Part shown: positions 30,312-38,611 of the stretch, piece by piece
Layout: every line of letters starts with the position of its first letter
Position numbering within the stretch: position 1 is the stretch's first letter
Source of the DNA: Streptomyces cinnamoneus
GTDB taxonomy: Bacteria; Actinomycetota; Actinomycetes; Streptomycetales; Streptomycetaceae
DNA: 64,000 nucleotides
Direction: 5' to 3'
Assembly: GCF_002939475.1 (NCBI RefSeq)
Contig: NZ_PKFQ01000001.1
Location: 2,232,001-2,296,000 of the forward strand
Notes under the pieces: generated by a model
Told to the model about the DNA's origin: nothing
Databases searched by the model: none
Seen by the model: only the letters and a program-made list of their open reading frames with translations
Translations under genes and position numbers: made by a program

Positions 30312-32746
30312 CCCTGAACGTGACCCCGCCCCGCCGGAGGGCCCGCCGGGAGAGACACCGACGGCGTCTGTCGGCCGCCACGGCCCTCCTCCTCGCCTCC
30401 GGCGCCTCCTTCGGCCTGCTGCTGGCCACGCCCGGCCCGGCACGGGCGGGCACGAACCTGGTGAACAACCCGGGTTTCGAGGCCGTACGGGCCACGGACA
30501 CGCTGCCCACCTGCTGGGAGAGCTCCGGCTGGGGCGACAACGACGCGACCGTCACCACCACCGGCCAGGCCCACAGCGGCACCAGGGCGCTGACCGTCTC
30601 GGTCACGCGCCGGGTGACCGGCGACCGCAAGGCGCTGATGGCCGAGGACCCGGCCTGTGCGCCCGGTGTGGCGCCGTCCCACCAGTACGACCTGTCCCTC
30701 TGGTACAAGAGCACCACGCCGGACGCGTCCATCACCGTCTTCCGCCACGACGCCAAGGCGGGCTGGCAGTACTGGACCGACCTCAAGTCCCTGCCGGTCA
30801 GCGAGCAGTACGCGCGCGTGGAGGTCCGTACGCCCGTCGTCCCGCCCGGCACCGACCAGATCACCTGGGGTGTCTCCGTCTACGGCACGGGCACGGTCAC
30901 CACCGACGACTACGACATGCAGGACGTCACGCAGGCACCGCCCGACGACGACTGCACCGCCGGGAAGGCCTGCACCAAGGGCAGCTGGGCGGTCATGCCG
31001 TTCAGGAACCCGGTCCGCAGCATGCACTCGGTCGTCCTGCACAACGGCAAGGTGCTGCTGGTCGCCGGCTCCGGCAACGACCCGGACCTGTTCAAAGCCG
31101 GCACGTTCACCTCGGCGCTGTACGACCCGAGGACCGGCGCCATGAAGACGATCCCCACACCGGTCGACATGTTCTGCGCCGGCCACGTGCAGCTCTCGGA
31201 CGGCCGGGTGCTCATCATGAGCGGCAACAAGGCCTACCCGGCGGCGGACGGCAGCCACGGGTACGAGGGCTTCAAGGACAGCTACGTCTTCGACCCGGCC
31301 GGCGAGTCGTACGTCAAGACGAACGACATGAACGAGGGCCACTGGTACCCCTCGGCCACCCTCCTCGGCAACGGCGACGTGATCTCCTTGGGCGGGCTGA
31401 AGGAGGACTCGACGGGCAGCGTCACCGCCGAGAAGTTCTCCCAGGCACAACAGAAGTGGCTGCCTCGCACCGAGGTCAACCAGACCTGGTCGTACTGGGG
31501 CCTGTACCCGTCGATGATCCTCATGCAGGACGGGCGGCTCTTCTACTCCGGCAGCCACGTCTTCGGCAACGGAACACCGGGGACGGGCGCCTCGGTCTAC
31601 GACTACGACGCCAACAAGGTCACCGACGTCCCGGGCCTCCAGGACAAGGACCACCGCGACCAGTCGATGAGCGTGCTGCTCCCGCCGGCGCAGGACCAGC
31701 GGGTGCTGACGATGGGCGGCGGCAACGTCAACAGCAACCCCGAGGCGAGCCGCCTGACCGACATCATCGACCTCAAGCAGCCCAGCCCCCGCTACGTGCC
31801 GGGCCCGCTGTTGCCGCAGGGCACGGTCGACCAGGGCCAGGGCCGGAAACCGGAGACGGGCGCGCAGGGCAAGATGTACGTGTCGGCGGTCCTGCTGCCC
31901 GACGGCAAGGTCCTGGAGACGGGCGGTGGCCTGCACGACCGGGCGGACCCGGTGTACGAGGCGAGCTTCTTCAACCCGGTGAGCAACACCTTCCAGGCGG
32001 GCCTGCCGACGGACCCGATCCCGCGGACGTACCACTCGTCGGCCTTCCTGCTCCCGGACGGCCGGGTGATGGCGGTCGGCGACAACCCGGGCAACGGCAC
32101 CTTCGACGACCACGTCTCGGTGTACACGCCCCCGTACCTCTACAAGGGCCCGCGGCCGCAGATCACGTCCGTGGCGAACGACAGGTGGCAGTACGCCAGC
32201 ACGCAGCGCGTCACGGTGGACCGCCCGGTGGTCAAGGCCGAACTGATCCGCCCGGCGGCCGTCACCCACTCCTCGGACCCGAACCAGCGCTTCGTGGACC
32301 TGCCGATGACGGTCGGCGAGGACGGGAGGACGATCGACCTCAACGTCACCAGCAACCCCAACATGGCACCCCCGGGCTGGTACATGCTCTTCGCCGTGGA
32401 CGCCGACGGCGTCCCCTCGGTGGCCTCGTGGGTCCACCTGGGCGGCCCGGAGGCGATGGCGGCCCCGATGGTGCACGGCTTCGCGGAGACGATGGAGAAG
32501 ACGCCGAAGCGCCCGGAGCAGCCCCGGGCCTCCCACCCGGTCTCCCCCGGGATAGCGGGCTGCGACCGCCACTACGGCGCGGAGAACGTGTGCGTGCCCA
32601 CCGTCTTCCCGAAGACGGTCGCCGAGACGACGCGGGCCCGCTGCGCGTGGCTGAAGGACCACGGCTACGGGCCGCTGAAGGTGAACGGACGGGACGACCC
32701 GCTGAGGCTGGACCCGAAGGCGACGGGGTGGGCGTGCAGGAGGTGA
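30308..32746 (+). CDS. Secreted radical copper oxidase (galactose oxidase/GlxA-like)
   Basis: 812 residues. The N-terminus is RRRARRERHRRR followed by a signal segment ending ARA (residue 47). A beta-rich carbohydrate-binding-like domain (49-205, TNLVNNPGFEAV) precedes a kelch-type propeller and an immunoglobulin-like C-terminal domain. All radical-copper residues align: Cys290 in DMFCAGH, Tyr347 in GHWYPSATL (thioether partner), Tyr575-His576 in RTYHSSAF and His654 in VTHSSDPNQR. It should oxidise a primary alcohol of a glycan or small aldehyde and make H2O2. The C-terminal extension (720-812) has four cysteines. It overlaps the GT-C gene by 4 bp (ATGA). Confidence 0.88.
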   Translation: MTLNVTPPRRRARRERHRRRLSAATALLLASGASFGLLLATPGPARAGTNLVNNPGFEAVRATDTLPTCWESSGWGDNDATVTTTGQAHSGTRALTVSVTRRVTGDRKALMAEDPACAPGVAPSHQYDLSLWYKSTTPDASITVFRHDAKAGWQYWTDLKSLPVSEQYARVEVRTPVVPPGTDQITWGVSVYGTGTVTTDDYDMQDVTQAPPDDDCTAGKACTKGSWAVMPFRNPVRSMHSVVLHNGKVLLVAGSGNDPDLFKAGTFTSALYDPRTGAMKTIPTPVDMFCAGHVQLSDGRVLIMSGNKAYPAADGSHGYEGFKDSYVFDPAGESYVKTNDMNEGHWYPSATLLGNGDVISLGGLKEDSTGSVTAEKFSQAQQKWLPRTEVNQTWSYWGLYPSMILMQDGRLFYSGSHVFGNGTPGTGASVYDYDANKVTDVPGLQDKDHRDQSMSVLLPPAQDQRVLTMGGGNVNSNPEASRLTDIIDLKQPSPRYVPGPLLPQGTVDQGQGRKPETGAQGKMYVSAVLLPDGKVLETGGGLHDRADPVYEASFFNPVSNTFQAGLPTDPIPRTYHSSAFLLPDGRVMAVGDNPGNGTFDDHVSVYTPPYLYKGPRPQITSVANDRWQYASTQRVTVDRPVVKAELIRPAAVTHSSDPNQRFVDLPMTVGEDGRTIDLNVTSNPNMAPPGWYMLFAVDADGVPSVASWVHLGGPEAMAAPMVHGFAETMEKTPKRPEQPRASHPVSPGIAGCDRHYGAENVCVPTVFPKTVAETTRARCAWLKDHGYGPLKVNGRDDPLRLDPKATGWACRR

Positions 32747-32801
32747 CGGCTGGAGGCCCGCCCGCGCCCTGTGCGGTGGGGCGGGCCCGTGGCTCAGTCG
32801 C

Positions 32802-33350
32802 TCACGTGGCCGTCAGGATCTCGTCGTTGGGCACAAACGTGTGGTCCATGCCGGGGAGATCGTCGAAGTAGAACGACTCCACGTCCCCGGTCATCACTCC
32901 GGCGAGGAACCCGGCGCAGGTCTGCTGGTGGTGCTCCCATTCCGGCCCGCGTCCCTCGTTGAGCATCACGGTCCAGGAGTCGGGGTGCTGCCCGGGCCGG
33001 ACGAGCCAGTACAGGTAGTGGCCGCTCCCCTCGACGTACGCCCAGGGAATCACCCGTGCCTCGCCGTCGAGGAGTTCGGCGGGTTTCGGCTCGCCTCCGT
33101 CCCAGAGGTCGGCGAGGATCTCGTCGCGCTCGGCCGCGATGGCGAGCAGCTCGTAGCCGGGGTCGGCGCAGCCGGGGTCGAGGAGCCAGATGGTCTCGTC
33201 GAAGAGACCGCCGCCGTACACGTCGACGAGCTGCTTGAAATCGTCGGGCAGCGGGGTGCCCAGGGCGGCCTCGACGGTCGTCCAATCGCGGGGACGCGGG
33301 GGCGCGGCAGGCGGGACGATGTCGACGAGCCGACTGATTGCGGGGTGCAT
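32802..33350 (-). CDS. SMI1/KNR4-family protein
   Basis: 182 residues from ATG 33350. DWTTVEAALGTPLPDDFKQLVDVYGGGLF is the classic SMI1/KNR4 opening, followed by IWLLDP and the DLPGMDHTFVP C-terminus. The superfamily is often used as immunity proteins against polymorphic toxins in bacteria. No toxin gene is adjacent (the RHS toxin is 5 kb away with its own Im-like gene), so this may be an orphan immunity protein or have a cellular role. Confidence 0.8.
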   Translation of the reverse strand: MHPAISRLVDIVPPAAPPRPRDWTTVEAALGTPLPDDFKQLVDVYGGGLFDETIWLLDPGCADPGYELLAIAAERDEILADLWDGGEPKPAELLDGEARVIPWAYVEGSGHYLYWLVRPGQHPDSWTVMLNEGRGPEWEHHQQTCAGFLAGVMTGDVESFYFDDLPGMDHTFVPNDEILTAT

Positions 33351-33424
33351 CGGAACTTCTTTCGTGCGTCTCACAAGGTGGAAAGTCACTGGCACGCCGC
33401 CATGCGTCGTGCTGGGCTGGGTCC

Positions 33425-33844
33425 GTGATCAAGATACGGACCGCTGTCCAGGCCGACGCCGAGAACGTGCTGACCTTCTGGAAGGAGGCGGCGGAGGGCA
33501 CGTCCATCACGGACGACACCGACGGGGTGACCCGGCTGATCGAGCGCGACCCCGAGGCGCTGATCCTCGCGGAGTCGGAGGGGCTGCTCGTGGGCTCGGT
33601 GATCGCGGGCTACGACGGCTGGCGGTGCTCCCTCTACCGCCTGGCGGTACGCCCGTCCCACCGCCGCCAGGGCATCGCGACGGCGCTCCTGACGGCGGCG
33701 GAGGAACGGTTCAGGGCGGTGGGCGGACGGCGCGGGGACGCGATGGTGCTGGAAGCGAACGAGCGGGCGCAGCACGCGTGGGCCGCCGCCGGCTACGAGC
33801 GCGAGGACCACTGGCGGCGCTGGGTGAAGCCGTTCCGGGCGTGA
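33425..33844 (+). CDS. GNAT acetyltransferase
   Basis: 139 residues starting at GTG 33425 (VIKIRTAVQADAENV). The acetyl-CoA loop is RLAVRPSHRRQGIATALLTAAE with the R-x-x-G-I/A pattern, and the late strand is MVLEANERAQHAWAAAGYERE. The substrate is unknown. Divergent from the SMI1/KNR4 gene. Confidence 0.82.
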   Translation: MIKIRTAVQADAENVLTFWKEAAEGTSITDDTDGVTRLIERDPEALILAESEGLLVGSVIAGYDGWRCSLYRLAVRPSHRRQGIATALLTAAEERFRAVGGRRGDAMVLEANERAQHAWAAAGYEREDHWRRWVKPFRA

Positions 33845-33918
33845 GGGGCGCCGTCACCACTGGGTTGCTCCAGCGGTGCGGATGCGCGGGATTCCCCGGC
33901 GGCTCCTAGGGTGAGGCC

Positions 33919-34194
33919 GTGACCTGGAGCGAGGCCGAGTATGTCGAATACTTGCAGAGCGAGCGGCGTCTGTACGCGTGGGTGATGCGGCGCCACGGCA
34001 ACCTGACGCTGCCGGAATCCTGGGCGGCGGCCCTGGCCGCCTACCCCTACGAGCCGGACGGCACACCGCATCGCGGCCTTGTCTTCCACGACGAGCCATG
34101 GCACTGGGCGATGCTGGACCTTCACGGCGAGCGGTACACGGTGGAGCATCCCGAACTGGTCCATCCACCGGTGGAGTACACGGCCCTTGAGTGA
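33919..34194 (+). CDS. Hypothetical acidic small protein
   Basis: 91 residues from GTG 33919, with GTGAGG upstream. It is rich in aromatic and acidic residues (WSEAEYVEYLQSERRLYAWVM; HDEPWHWAMLDLHGERY) and ends VEYTALE. No signal, TM or family recognised. The even codon use with G/C third positions supports a real gene. Confidence 0.6.
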   Translation: MTWSEAEYVEYLQSERRLYAWVMRRHGNLTLPESWAAALAAYPYEPDGTPHRGLVFHDEPWHWAMLDLHGERYTVEHPELVHPPVEYTALE

Positions 34195-34526
34195 ACGCTG
34201 ACGAGGAAGAGCCCCTGCTCTGACGCACGTCCGCTCCGCGAAGCGGGGCGGCCTCCGGGCGCAGCCCGGCACTCCGCACACCGGCCACGCGGCCGCAGAC
34301 GACGACGGACCGGCGGAAGGATCGCGGCAGCAGCCCGCTCCGGAGCGCAGCGGAGGCTTCGGTGACCCCGGCCGGCCACCGGCCCGCCCGACCGACAACC
34401 GGACCCCGGCCCGTCCCCCTCCCCTCCGCTGCCGGCGCCTTGCGCCGAAGGCGCGAGACGAAAGCCGCACCCGGCAGGACCGAATTCACTGCCCCACCGG
34501 GCCGTAGCCGTGTTCACCCGTGAGGG
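34195..34526. other. 332 bp without a recognisable gene
   Basis: No open frame here has protein-like composition. Two small hairpins are visible: CCGGGC/GCCCGG (34255-34269) and GCGCCTT/AAGGCGC (34435-34454). The second lies where a terminator for the leftward ATPase gene would be expected. Confidence 0.4.
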
Positions 34527-35114
34527 TCACCAGGGATCACCGGCCTGCGACGGATGCGCCTCCCGCCAATGTCCGCGTACGGCGACCGTCGCCGCGACCG
34601 CCTGCGCCCGGTCCCCGCGATCGACTGCCGCGCGCTGCACGGCCCCCAGGTCGCCACACTCAACGCATCCCGCCGCCCCCGGAGGCAGCAACTCGAACCA
34701 CAGCGCCTTGCCGAAGCGCCGCTTGTCGTACGTGTGGCTCCCCCATGTGCTGGCACACTGCCGTACGAGCGTCAGCCCGCGCCCGGACTCGGCGCCCCGC
34801 CCGTCACGCCAGGACCGCCGCCTGAGTGTTCCGGTCGCGAACGGCGCCGGAACGAAGGGGCTCGTGTCCCACACGGTCACCCGAAGCCGCCCGCCTTCAC
34901 GCCCGCGCAACCGCAGGGTGCAGGGGCCGCTGGTGTGCAGACAGGCGTTGGTGACCAGTTCACTGGTCAACAGTTGGGCGTTATCGATCAGTTCTGTCAT
35001 TCCGTGACTGCCGAGGACTGCGCGGAGGGTGGTCCTGGCGATGGCGGGAGAGCGCAGATCGCGCGGCAGTTCGAGGGTGTACGACCAGGGCTGTGACGGC
35101 GATACGGTGGCCAT
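34527..35114 (-). CDS. RsbW/AbaA-like ATP-binding regulatory protein
   Basis: 195 residues. GHKL-type ATPase fold: N-box LLTSELVTNACLHT, G1 VTVWDTSPF and G2 SGRGLTLVRQCASTWG (about residues 45-125). Such small ATPases act as anti-sigma-like kinases or partners of WhiJ-type HTH proteins. The C-terminal 50 residues (CVECGDLGAVQRAAVDRG onward) extend beyond the usual domain. ATG 35114 has AGGAGA upstream. It diverges from the HTH-DUF5753 gene. Confidence 0.82.
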   Translation of the reverse strand: MATVSPSQPWSYTLELPRDLRSPAIARTTLRAVLGSHGMTELIDNAQLLTSELVTNACLHTSGPCTLRLRGREGGRLRVTVWDTSPFVPAPFATGTLRRRSWRDGRGAESGRGLTLVRQCASTWGSHTYDKRRFGKALWFELLPPGAAGCVECGDLGAVQRAAVDRGDRAQAVAATVAVRGHWREAHPSQAGDPW

Positions 35115-35166
35115 GGAAGTCTCCTGGCGGGAGGTGGAGTTGGAGCACTCAGGTGGGGCGAGTGGC

Positions 35167-35206
35167 TTGACTCACACCGTAGCGCCGCCTATGGACTACA
35201 TTCCAT
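35167..35206. promoter_or_regulatory. Promoter/operator candidate in the ATPase-HTH gap
   Basis: TTGACT at 35167-35172, then 17 bp, then TATGGA at 35190-35195, could be a rightward promoter. The inverted repeat ATGGA-N6-TCCAT (35191-35206) overlaps the -10 position, a suitable place for repression by the divergent HTH protein. By eye only. Confidence 0.35.
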
Positions 35207-35284
35207 GAACTTCGCGGACCGTAGCCCATCTAGACCCGTCTGAGTGACATCAGGACACCGTGTGCGAACAAAACGAGGAGCACG

Positions 35285-36139
35285 ATGCCGCCGAGCACGC
35301 CCCTACCAACGATCCGGCGTCGGCGCCTGGGCGCGGAGCTGCGGAGACTTCGCGAGCGGGCGGACATGTCCGCCACCGAAGCCGGCGCGCTGCTCGGGGC
35401 CACTCAATCGCGCATCAGCAACATCGAGGCAGGAAGGTACGGAGTCAGCGCCGACAGGGTGCGCGCGTTGGCCCGGATCTACGACTGTTCGGACCAGGCG
35501 CTGATCGAAGCGCTGGCCGGAATGACGGGGGAGCGCAAACGCGGGTGGTGGGAGGAGTACCGCGAGCTGCTCCCCGCCAGCCTCCTCGACCTCGCCGAGG
35601 TAGAGCATCACGCCACTGCGATCCGCGTTTCCCAGGTCATCAATATCCCTGGTCTGCTTCAGACCACCGACTATGCCCGTGCGATCTTCCGCGAGGCGGT
35701 GCCAGAGCTTGTTCCTCACGAAGTCGAGCACCGCATCTCCCACCGCATCAAGCGACAGGCAGTCCTCTACCGTAAGACCCAGCCGGCTTACACGGCAATC
35801 ATCCACGAGGCGGCTCTCCGCATGCAGTTCGGCGGCACAGCCGTCACCAAGTCCCAGCTCAAGCACCTCCTCGCCATGAGCGAGAGGGAGAACATCACTG
35901 TGGTCGTCATCCCCTTCGACGGCACGTCGTTCCCCAGCGCAGGCCATGGCATCGATTGCTTTCGCGGGACCGTTCCGCAGCTGGACACCGTTCTCCTCGA
36001 CACAGCCCATAACGGCACCTTCATCGATGCCAGCGCACAGCTCGACCGGTGCCGCCTCGTGCTGGACCGCATGGAGAGCGTCGCACTCAAGCCTGACCTG
36101 TCACGCGACCTCATCCACGGCATTGCCCAGAACGTCTGA
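35285..36139 (+). CDS. WhiJ-type HTH regulator with DUF5753 domain
   Basis: 284 residues from ATG 35285 (GAGGAG upstream). The XRE HTH lies at residues 12-65 (RRRRLGAELRRLRERADMS; GALLGATQSRISNIEAGRY). The DUF5753 domain follows, with its markers LLPASLLDLAEVEHHATAI, IPGLLQTTDYARAIF, ISHRIKRQAVLYR and FPSAGHGIDCF. Streptomyces have dozens of such proteins, paired with a small DUF397 protein and an AbaA-like ATPase; some control aerial growth and antibiotic production. All three partners are present here. Confidence 0.88.
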   Translation: MPPSTPLPTIRRRRLGAELRRLRERADMSATEAGALLGATQSRISNIEAGRYGVSADRVRALARIYDCSDQALIEALAGMTGERKRGWWEEYRELLPASLLDLAEVEHHATAIRVSQVINIPGLLQTTDYARAIFREAVPELVPHEVEHRISHRIKRQAVLYRKTQPAYTAIIHEAALRMQFGGTAVTKSQLKHLLAMSERENITVVVIPFDGTSFPSAGHGIDCFRGTVPQLDTVLLDTAHNGTFIDASAQLDRCRLVLDRMESVALKPDLSRDLIHGIAQNV

Positions 36140-36148
36140 GAGGAACAA

Positions 36149-36403
36149 GTGAGCACGCTCAATTGGCAAAAGTCGACGTACAGCGAATACGGGTCGTCTT
36201 GCATCTACGTGGCCACGCGATATGGCTGGCAGAAGTCATCGTTCAGCGGCGAAGGCAATGCCTGCCTCTACCTCGCCGCAACCGAAGCGATCCACCTCCG
36301 CGAAAGCGACGCCCCCAACATCATCATCACCGCCACCCCCCGAAGACTGCGCCGCCTCATATCCAGCATCAAGTCAGGAGCCCTGGACCGCCCCACCCGC
36401 TAG
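36149..36403 (+). CDS. DUF397 protein with two DUF397 half-repeats
   Basis: 84 residues, GTG 36149, 9 bp after the HTH gene. DUF397 proteins are the small partner, often antagonist, of WhiJ-type HTH proteins. Here the signature W-x-K-S-x-[YF]-S appears twice: NWQKSTYSEYGSSCIYVAT (5-23) and GWQKSSFSGEGNACLYLAA (26-44), each with its own Cys. The second repeat continues into EAIHLRESDAPN. The 3' end overlaps the convergent GNAT gene by 30 bp. Confidence 0.85.
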   Translation: MSTLNWQKSTYSEYGSSCIYVATRYGWQKSSFSGEGNACLYLAATEAIHLRESDAPNIIITATPRRLRRLISSIKSGALDRPTR

Positions 36404-36826
36404 CGACTTGAACAAGTAGACGTCCGCGTGCCCACCCGGCACCCCGGGCACGCGGCCCACTTCCCCGTACCCGTGCCGCTCGTAGAAGCCCGGCGCCTGG
36501 AACGTGTAGGACGACACCATCACGCGGTCGCACCCCCGCCGCACAGCCTCCGCTTCCGCGGCGAGCAGCAGTTTGCTGCCCCAGCCGCCCGCGCGGCTGT
36601 CCTCGCGCACCCAGAGCAGTTCGATGCCGCAGAGGCCGCCCCAGGTCCAGGCGGTCAGGCCGCCGACCAGGTGGCCGTCCGCGTCGTCCACGCGCACCGA
36701 GAAGTCACCTCGTTCGGCTTTGCCCGTAGCCGCGTCGTTGAAGGCGTCGAGCTCGTTCTCCAAACGGTCGGTGAGCCCGGCGTCCTCCGCGCCGACGGTC
36801 AGAACATTCACCTCAGCAGCAGTCAT
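36374..36826 (-). CDS. GNAT acetyltransferase
   Basis: 150 residues from ATG 36826 (MTAAEVNVLTVGAEDAG). It has LVGGLTAWTWGGLCGIELLWVRED, then the CoA loop RAGGWGSKLLLAAEAEAVRRG, and FQAPGFYERHGYGEVGRVPG near the C-terminus, typical of small GNATs. The substrate is unknown. Its last 30 bp overlap the opposite-strand DUF397 gene. Confidence 0.82.
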   Translation of the reverse strand: MTAAEVNVLTVGAEDAGLTDRLENELDAFNDAATGKAERGDFSVRVDDADGHLVGGLTAWTWGGLCGIELLWVREDSRAGGWGSKLLLAAEAEAVRRGCDRVMVSSYTFQAPGFYERHGYGEVGRVPGVPGGHADVYLFKSLAGGAVQGS

Positions 36827-36923
36827 AGACGGCAGTATGGGCACACCGCACATCAGTGAAGCCACCGGATTTCCGGGCCCACCGGGCTCGACACGTGCCC
36901 CGGCCAGAGCAAAACTGCTGCTC

Positions 36924-37361
36924 ATGGCGCAAGATCACTGGCAGGACGAGGACCACGAGTCCGTCCGCCGGGCGACACGTTTGTTGTCGGCCGGCCACGG
37001 CGAGGGCCCGACGCTGGACGAACGCGTCCGGCGCTGGGAGTGGTTCGTCAGCGAGGTCGAGGAGGGCTTCGACACCACGTGGGTGTGGGAGTACGACCAG
37101 GACATACGCTGCCGAGACTGGTTGCACGACGCCTGGCCGATCCTGACGGAGCGCATCCGGGCGCACTACCAGGGCGAACTGGACGCGTTGGATGACCGTT
37201 TCCTCGCGGCGACGGCGCCGATACGGCCCCACGGAGCGGGCGCGGTGGCGAACCCGGAGCGCTGGTGGCGGCATCGCTACCCGCAGCGCGTGTCCGGCAC
37301 CCGGCGCGAGGACCACCTGCCGCCCACGTGGTCGCCGACGCCGGCGTACGTCGAACTCTGA
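36924..37361 (+). CDS. Hypothetical Trp/Asp-rich protein
   Basis: 145 residues from ATG 36924. Charged and Trp-rich: RRWEWFVSEVEEGFDTTWVWE, then RCRDWLHDAWPILTERIRAHY, ending RYPQRVSGTRREDHLP. No signal or TM. Family not recognised; it ends 6 bp from the convergent GNAT gene. Confidence 0.6.
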   Translation: MAQDHWQDEDHESVRRATRLLSAGHGEGPTLDERVRRWEWFVSEVEEGFDTTWVWEYDQDIRCRDWLHDAWPILTERIRAHYQGELDALDDRFLAATAPIRPHGAGAVANPERWWRHRYPQRVSGTRREDHLPPTWSPTPAYVEL

Positions 37362-37367
37362 GCCACG

Positions 37368-37958
37368 TCAGGGCATGGACGCGGCCACGGCCGCGGTCGC
37401 GGCCGCCGCCCGGGCCGCCCGCCATTCCGGCGCGAGCACCGACCACAGCTCCATGTCGTACCGCTCGCCCCGCAGGGGGAAGCTCTCCCGCTGCACGCCT
37501 TCCTTCGTCATCCCGAGCCGTCGGGCGACCGCGATGCTGGCCGTGTTGGCGGTCGCGGCCTGCCACTCCACGCGGTGGATGCCGCGCTGCTCGACGGCCC
37601 AGTCGATGACCGAGCGGGCGGCGCGGGTGATCAGGCCCTTGCCCACCGCTGACGGCTCCAGCCAGCAGCCCACCTCGGCGACGCCCTGTCCGACGTCCAT
37701 CGACCGGATCAGGACCACGCCGACCAGCTGGCCGTCCGCCCAGATGCCGTGGATCCGCCCGGTGTCGGTGGCGGCTTTCTGCGCGTACGAGCGGAGGTAC
37801 GCCCGGCTGGACTCCAGGTCCCAGACGACCTCGGAGAGCGGGAGGAACCGCCCGACGAAGTCCCGCCCTCGCCGCACGTGGGCGAGGAACTCCTCGGCCT
37901 GCCAGGGCTCAAGCGGCCGCAGCTCCGCGCCGTCGTCGCCCAGGGATATCGCGTACAT
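37368..37958 (-). CDS. RimJ/RimL-type GNAT acetyltransferase
   Basis: 196 residues from ATG 37958, which has GGAGGGGG upstream; the open frame continues upstream but without a start signal. The GNAT core is LVGVVLIRSMDVGQGVAEVGCWLEPSAVGKGLITRAAR, then HRVEWQAATANTASIAVARRLGMTKEGVQRES. This is the N-terminal or ribosomal-protein/antibiotic type of acetyltransferase. A Lys in VGKG replaces the common Arg-x-x-Gly. The substrate is unknown. Confidence 0.83.
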   Translation of the reverse strand: MYAISLGDDGAELRPLEPWQAEEFLAHVRRGRDFVGRFLPLSEVVWDLESSRAYLRSYAQKAATDTGRIHGIWADGQLVGVVLIRSMDVGQGVAEVGCWLEPSAVGKGLITRAARSVIDWAVEQRGIHRVEWQAATANTASIAVARRLGMTKEGVQRESFPLRGERYDMELWSVLAPEWRAARAAAATAAVAASMP

Positions 37959-38278
37959 GGTCCCCCTCCACGTTCGAAATCTGCCAAATGATCTTCTCAT
38001 GGGGGCAGATGACGGCCCGGTCCGCCCCGTGCCCCGGCGAGGCCCGCCCCGACATGCCAGGAGGCGGGCACGGGCTGATCGACATGCGGAGCGGGTGCGG
38101 ATGCATGGGGCGCGTTCGAGGCGGGACCCGTGGAACGAGCGGGCTTCGAGGTCAGTTTCACGCTGTCGGTGCGAGCTTGAGGGGGCGCCCCGGCAGGGCC
38201 CGGTTATAGACCGCCGACCCGGCTCCGCTTTTCCACCAGGAATGAATAAGGAGCCAGGAAACACACGACGGACGACAC
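37959..38278. other. 320 bp without a recognisable gene
   Basis: Contains the promoter side of the leftward GNAT gene. Open frames here have no ribosome site and low-complexity composition. Nothing else is recognised up to the hairpin at 38279. Confidence 0.4.
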
Positions 38279-38307
38279 TGAGCCCGCCTTCATGGAAGGC
38301 GGGCTCA
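38279..38307 (-). terminator. Hairpin downstream of the toxin-immunity operon
   Basis: Perfect 12-bp inverted repeat TGAGCCCGCCTT/AAGGCGGGCTCA with a 5-nt loop. It is located 59 bp past the stop of the immunity gene in the leftward direction, so it should end the WXG-RHS-Im transcript. Confidence 0.65.
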
Positions 38308-38366
38308 AAAATCCTCAAACCGTCAGGCACGATCCTTGCCCAAGGGGACGCTCACACCGGACCCGC

Positions 38367-38579
38367 CTACAAGGCGATGGGCTTGTAGGCGAGCGCCCGG
38401 TCCACGACCTCTTCAGCAGTCAGCTCAGGCCTGGTGTGGTAGATCAGGTCCGTGACCGCGGGATGAATTACGTTCCGCTCAAGGGTATGGACGAGCTCGT
38501 CATGCTCAGCCTCCGTCTCCCCTTCACCGGCCATGATCCTCTCCACGAGCTGAATCAGCTCTTCTCGCGTCATGTTCAC
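38367..38579 (-). CDS. Colicin E-type (Im7/Im9-like) DNase immunity protein
   Basis: 70 residues. REELIQLVERIMAGEGETEAEHDELV forms the first helices, and VIHPAVTDLIYHT matches the helix III signature HPSGSDLIYYP of Im7/Im9, which contacts the DNase exosite. The key Asp and first Tyr are kept, while the second Tyr is His. It follows the toxin stop by 32 bp, the standard toxin-immunity order. It should bind and silence the HNH domain of the RHS protein in the producer cell. Composition is visibly lower in GC than flanking genes. Confidence 0.9.
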   Translation of the reverse strand: MNMTREELIQLVERIMAGEGETEAEHDELVHTLERNVIHPAVTDLIYHTRPELTAEEVVDRALAYKPIAL

Positions 38580-38611
38580 CCCTTACCTAAAGGTCCATCT
38601 CAGAGTCCGGT

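Noticed and set aside
34195..34526. Extra genes between the small hypothetical and the ATPase
   Set aside because: Open frames on both strands have no start signals and random-looking Arg/Pro/Gly composition.
38279..38307. Transposon end hairpin (IS200/IS605-like)
   Set aside because: No transposase gene or remnant is near; its position fits a terminator of the toxin-immunity operon.
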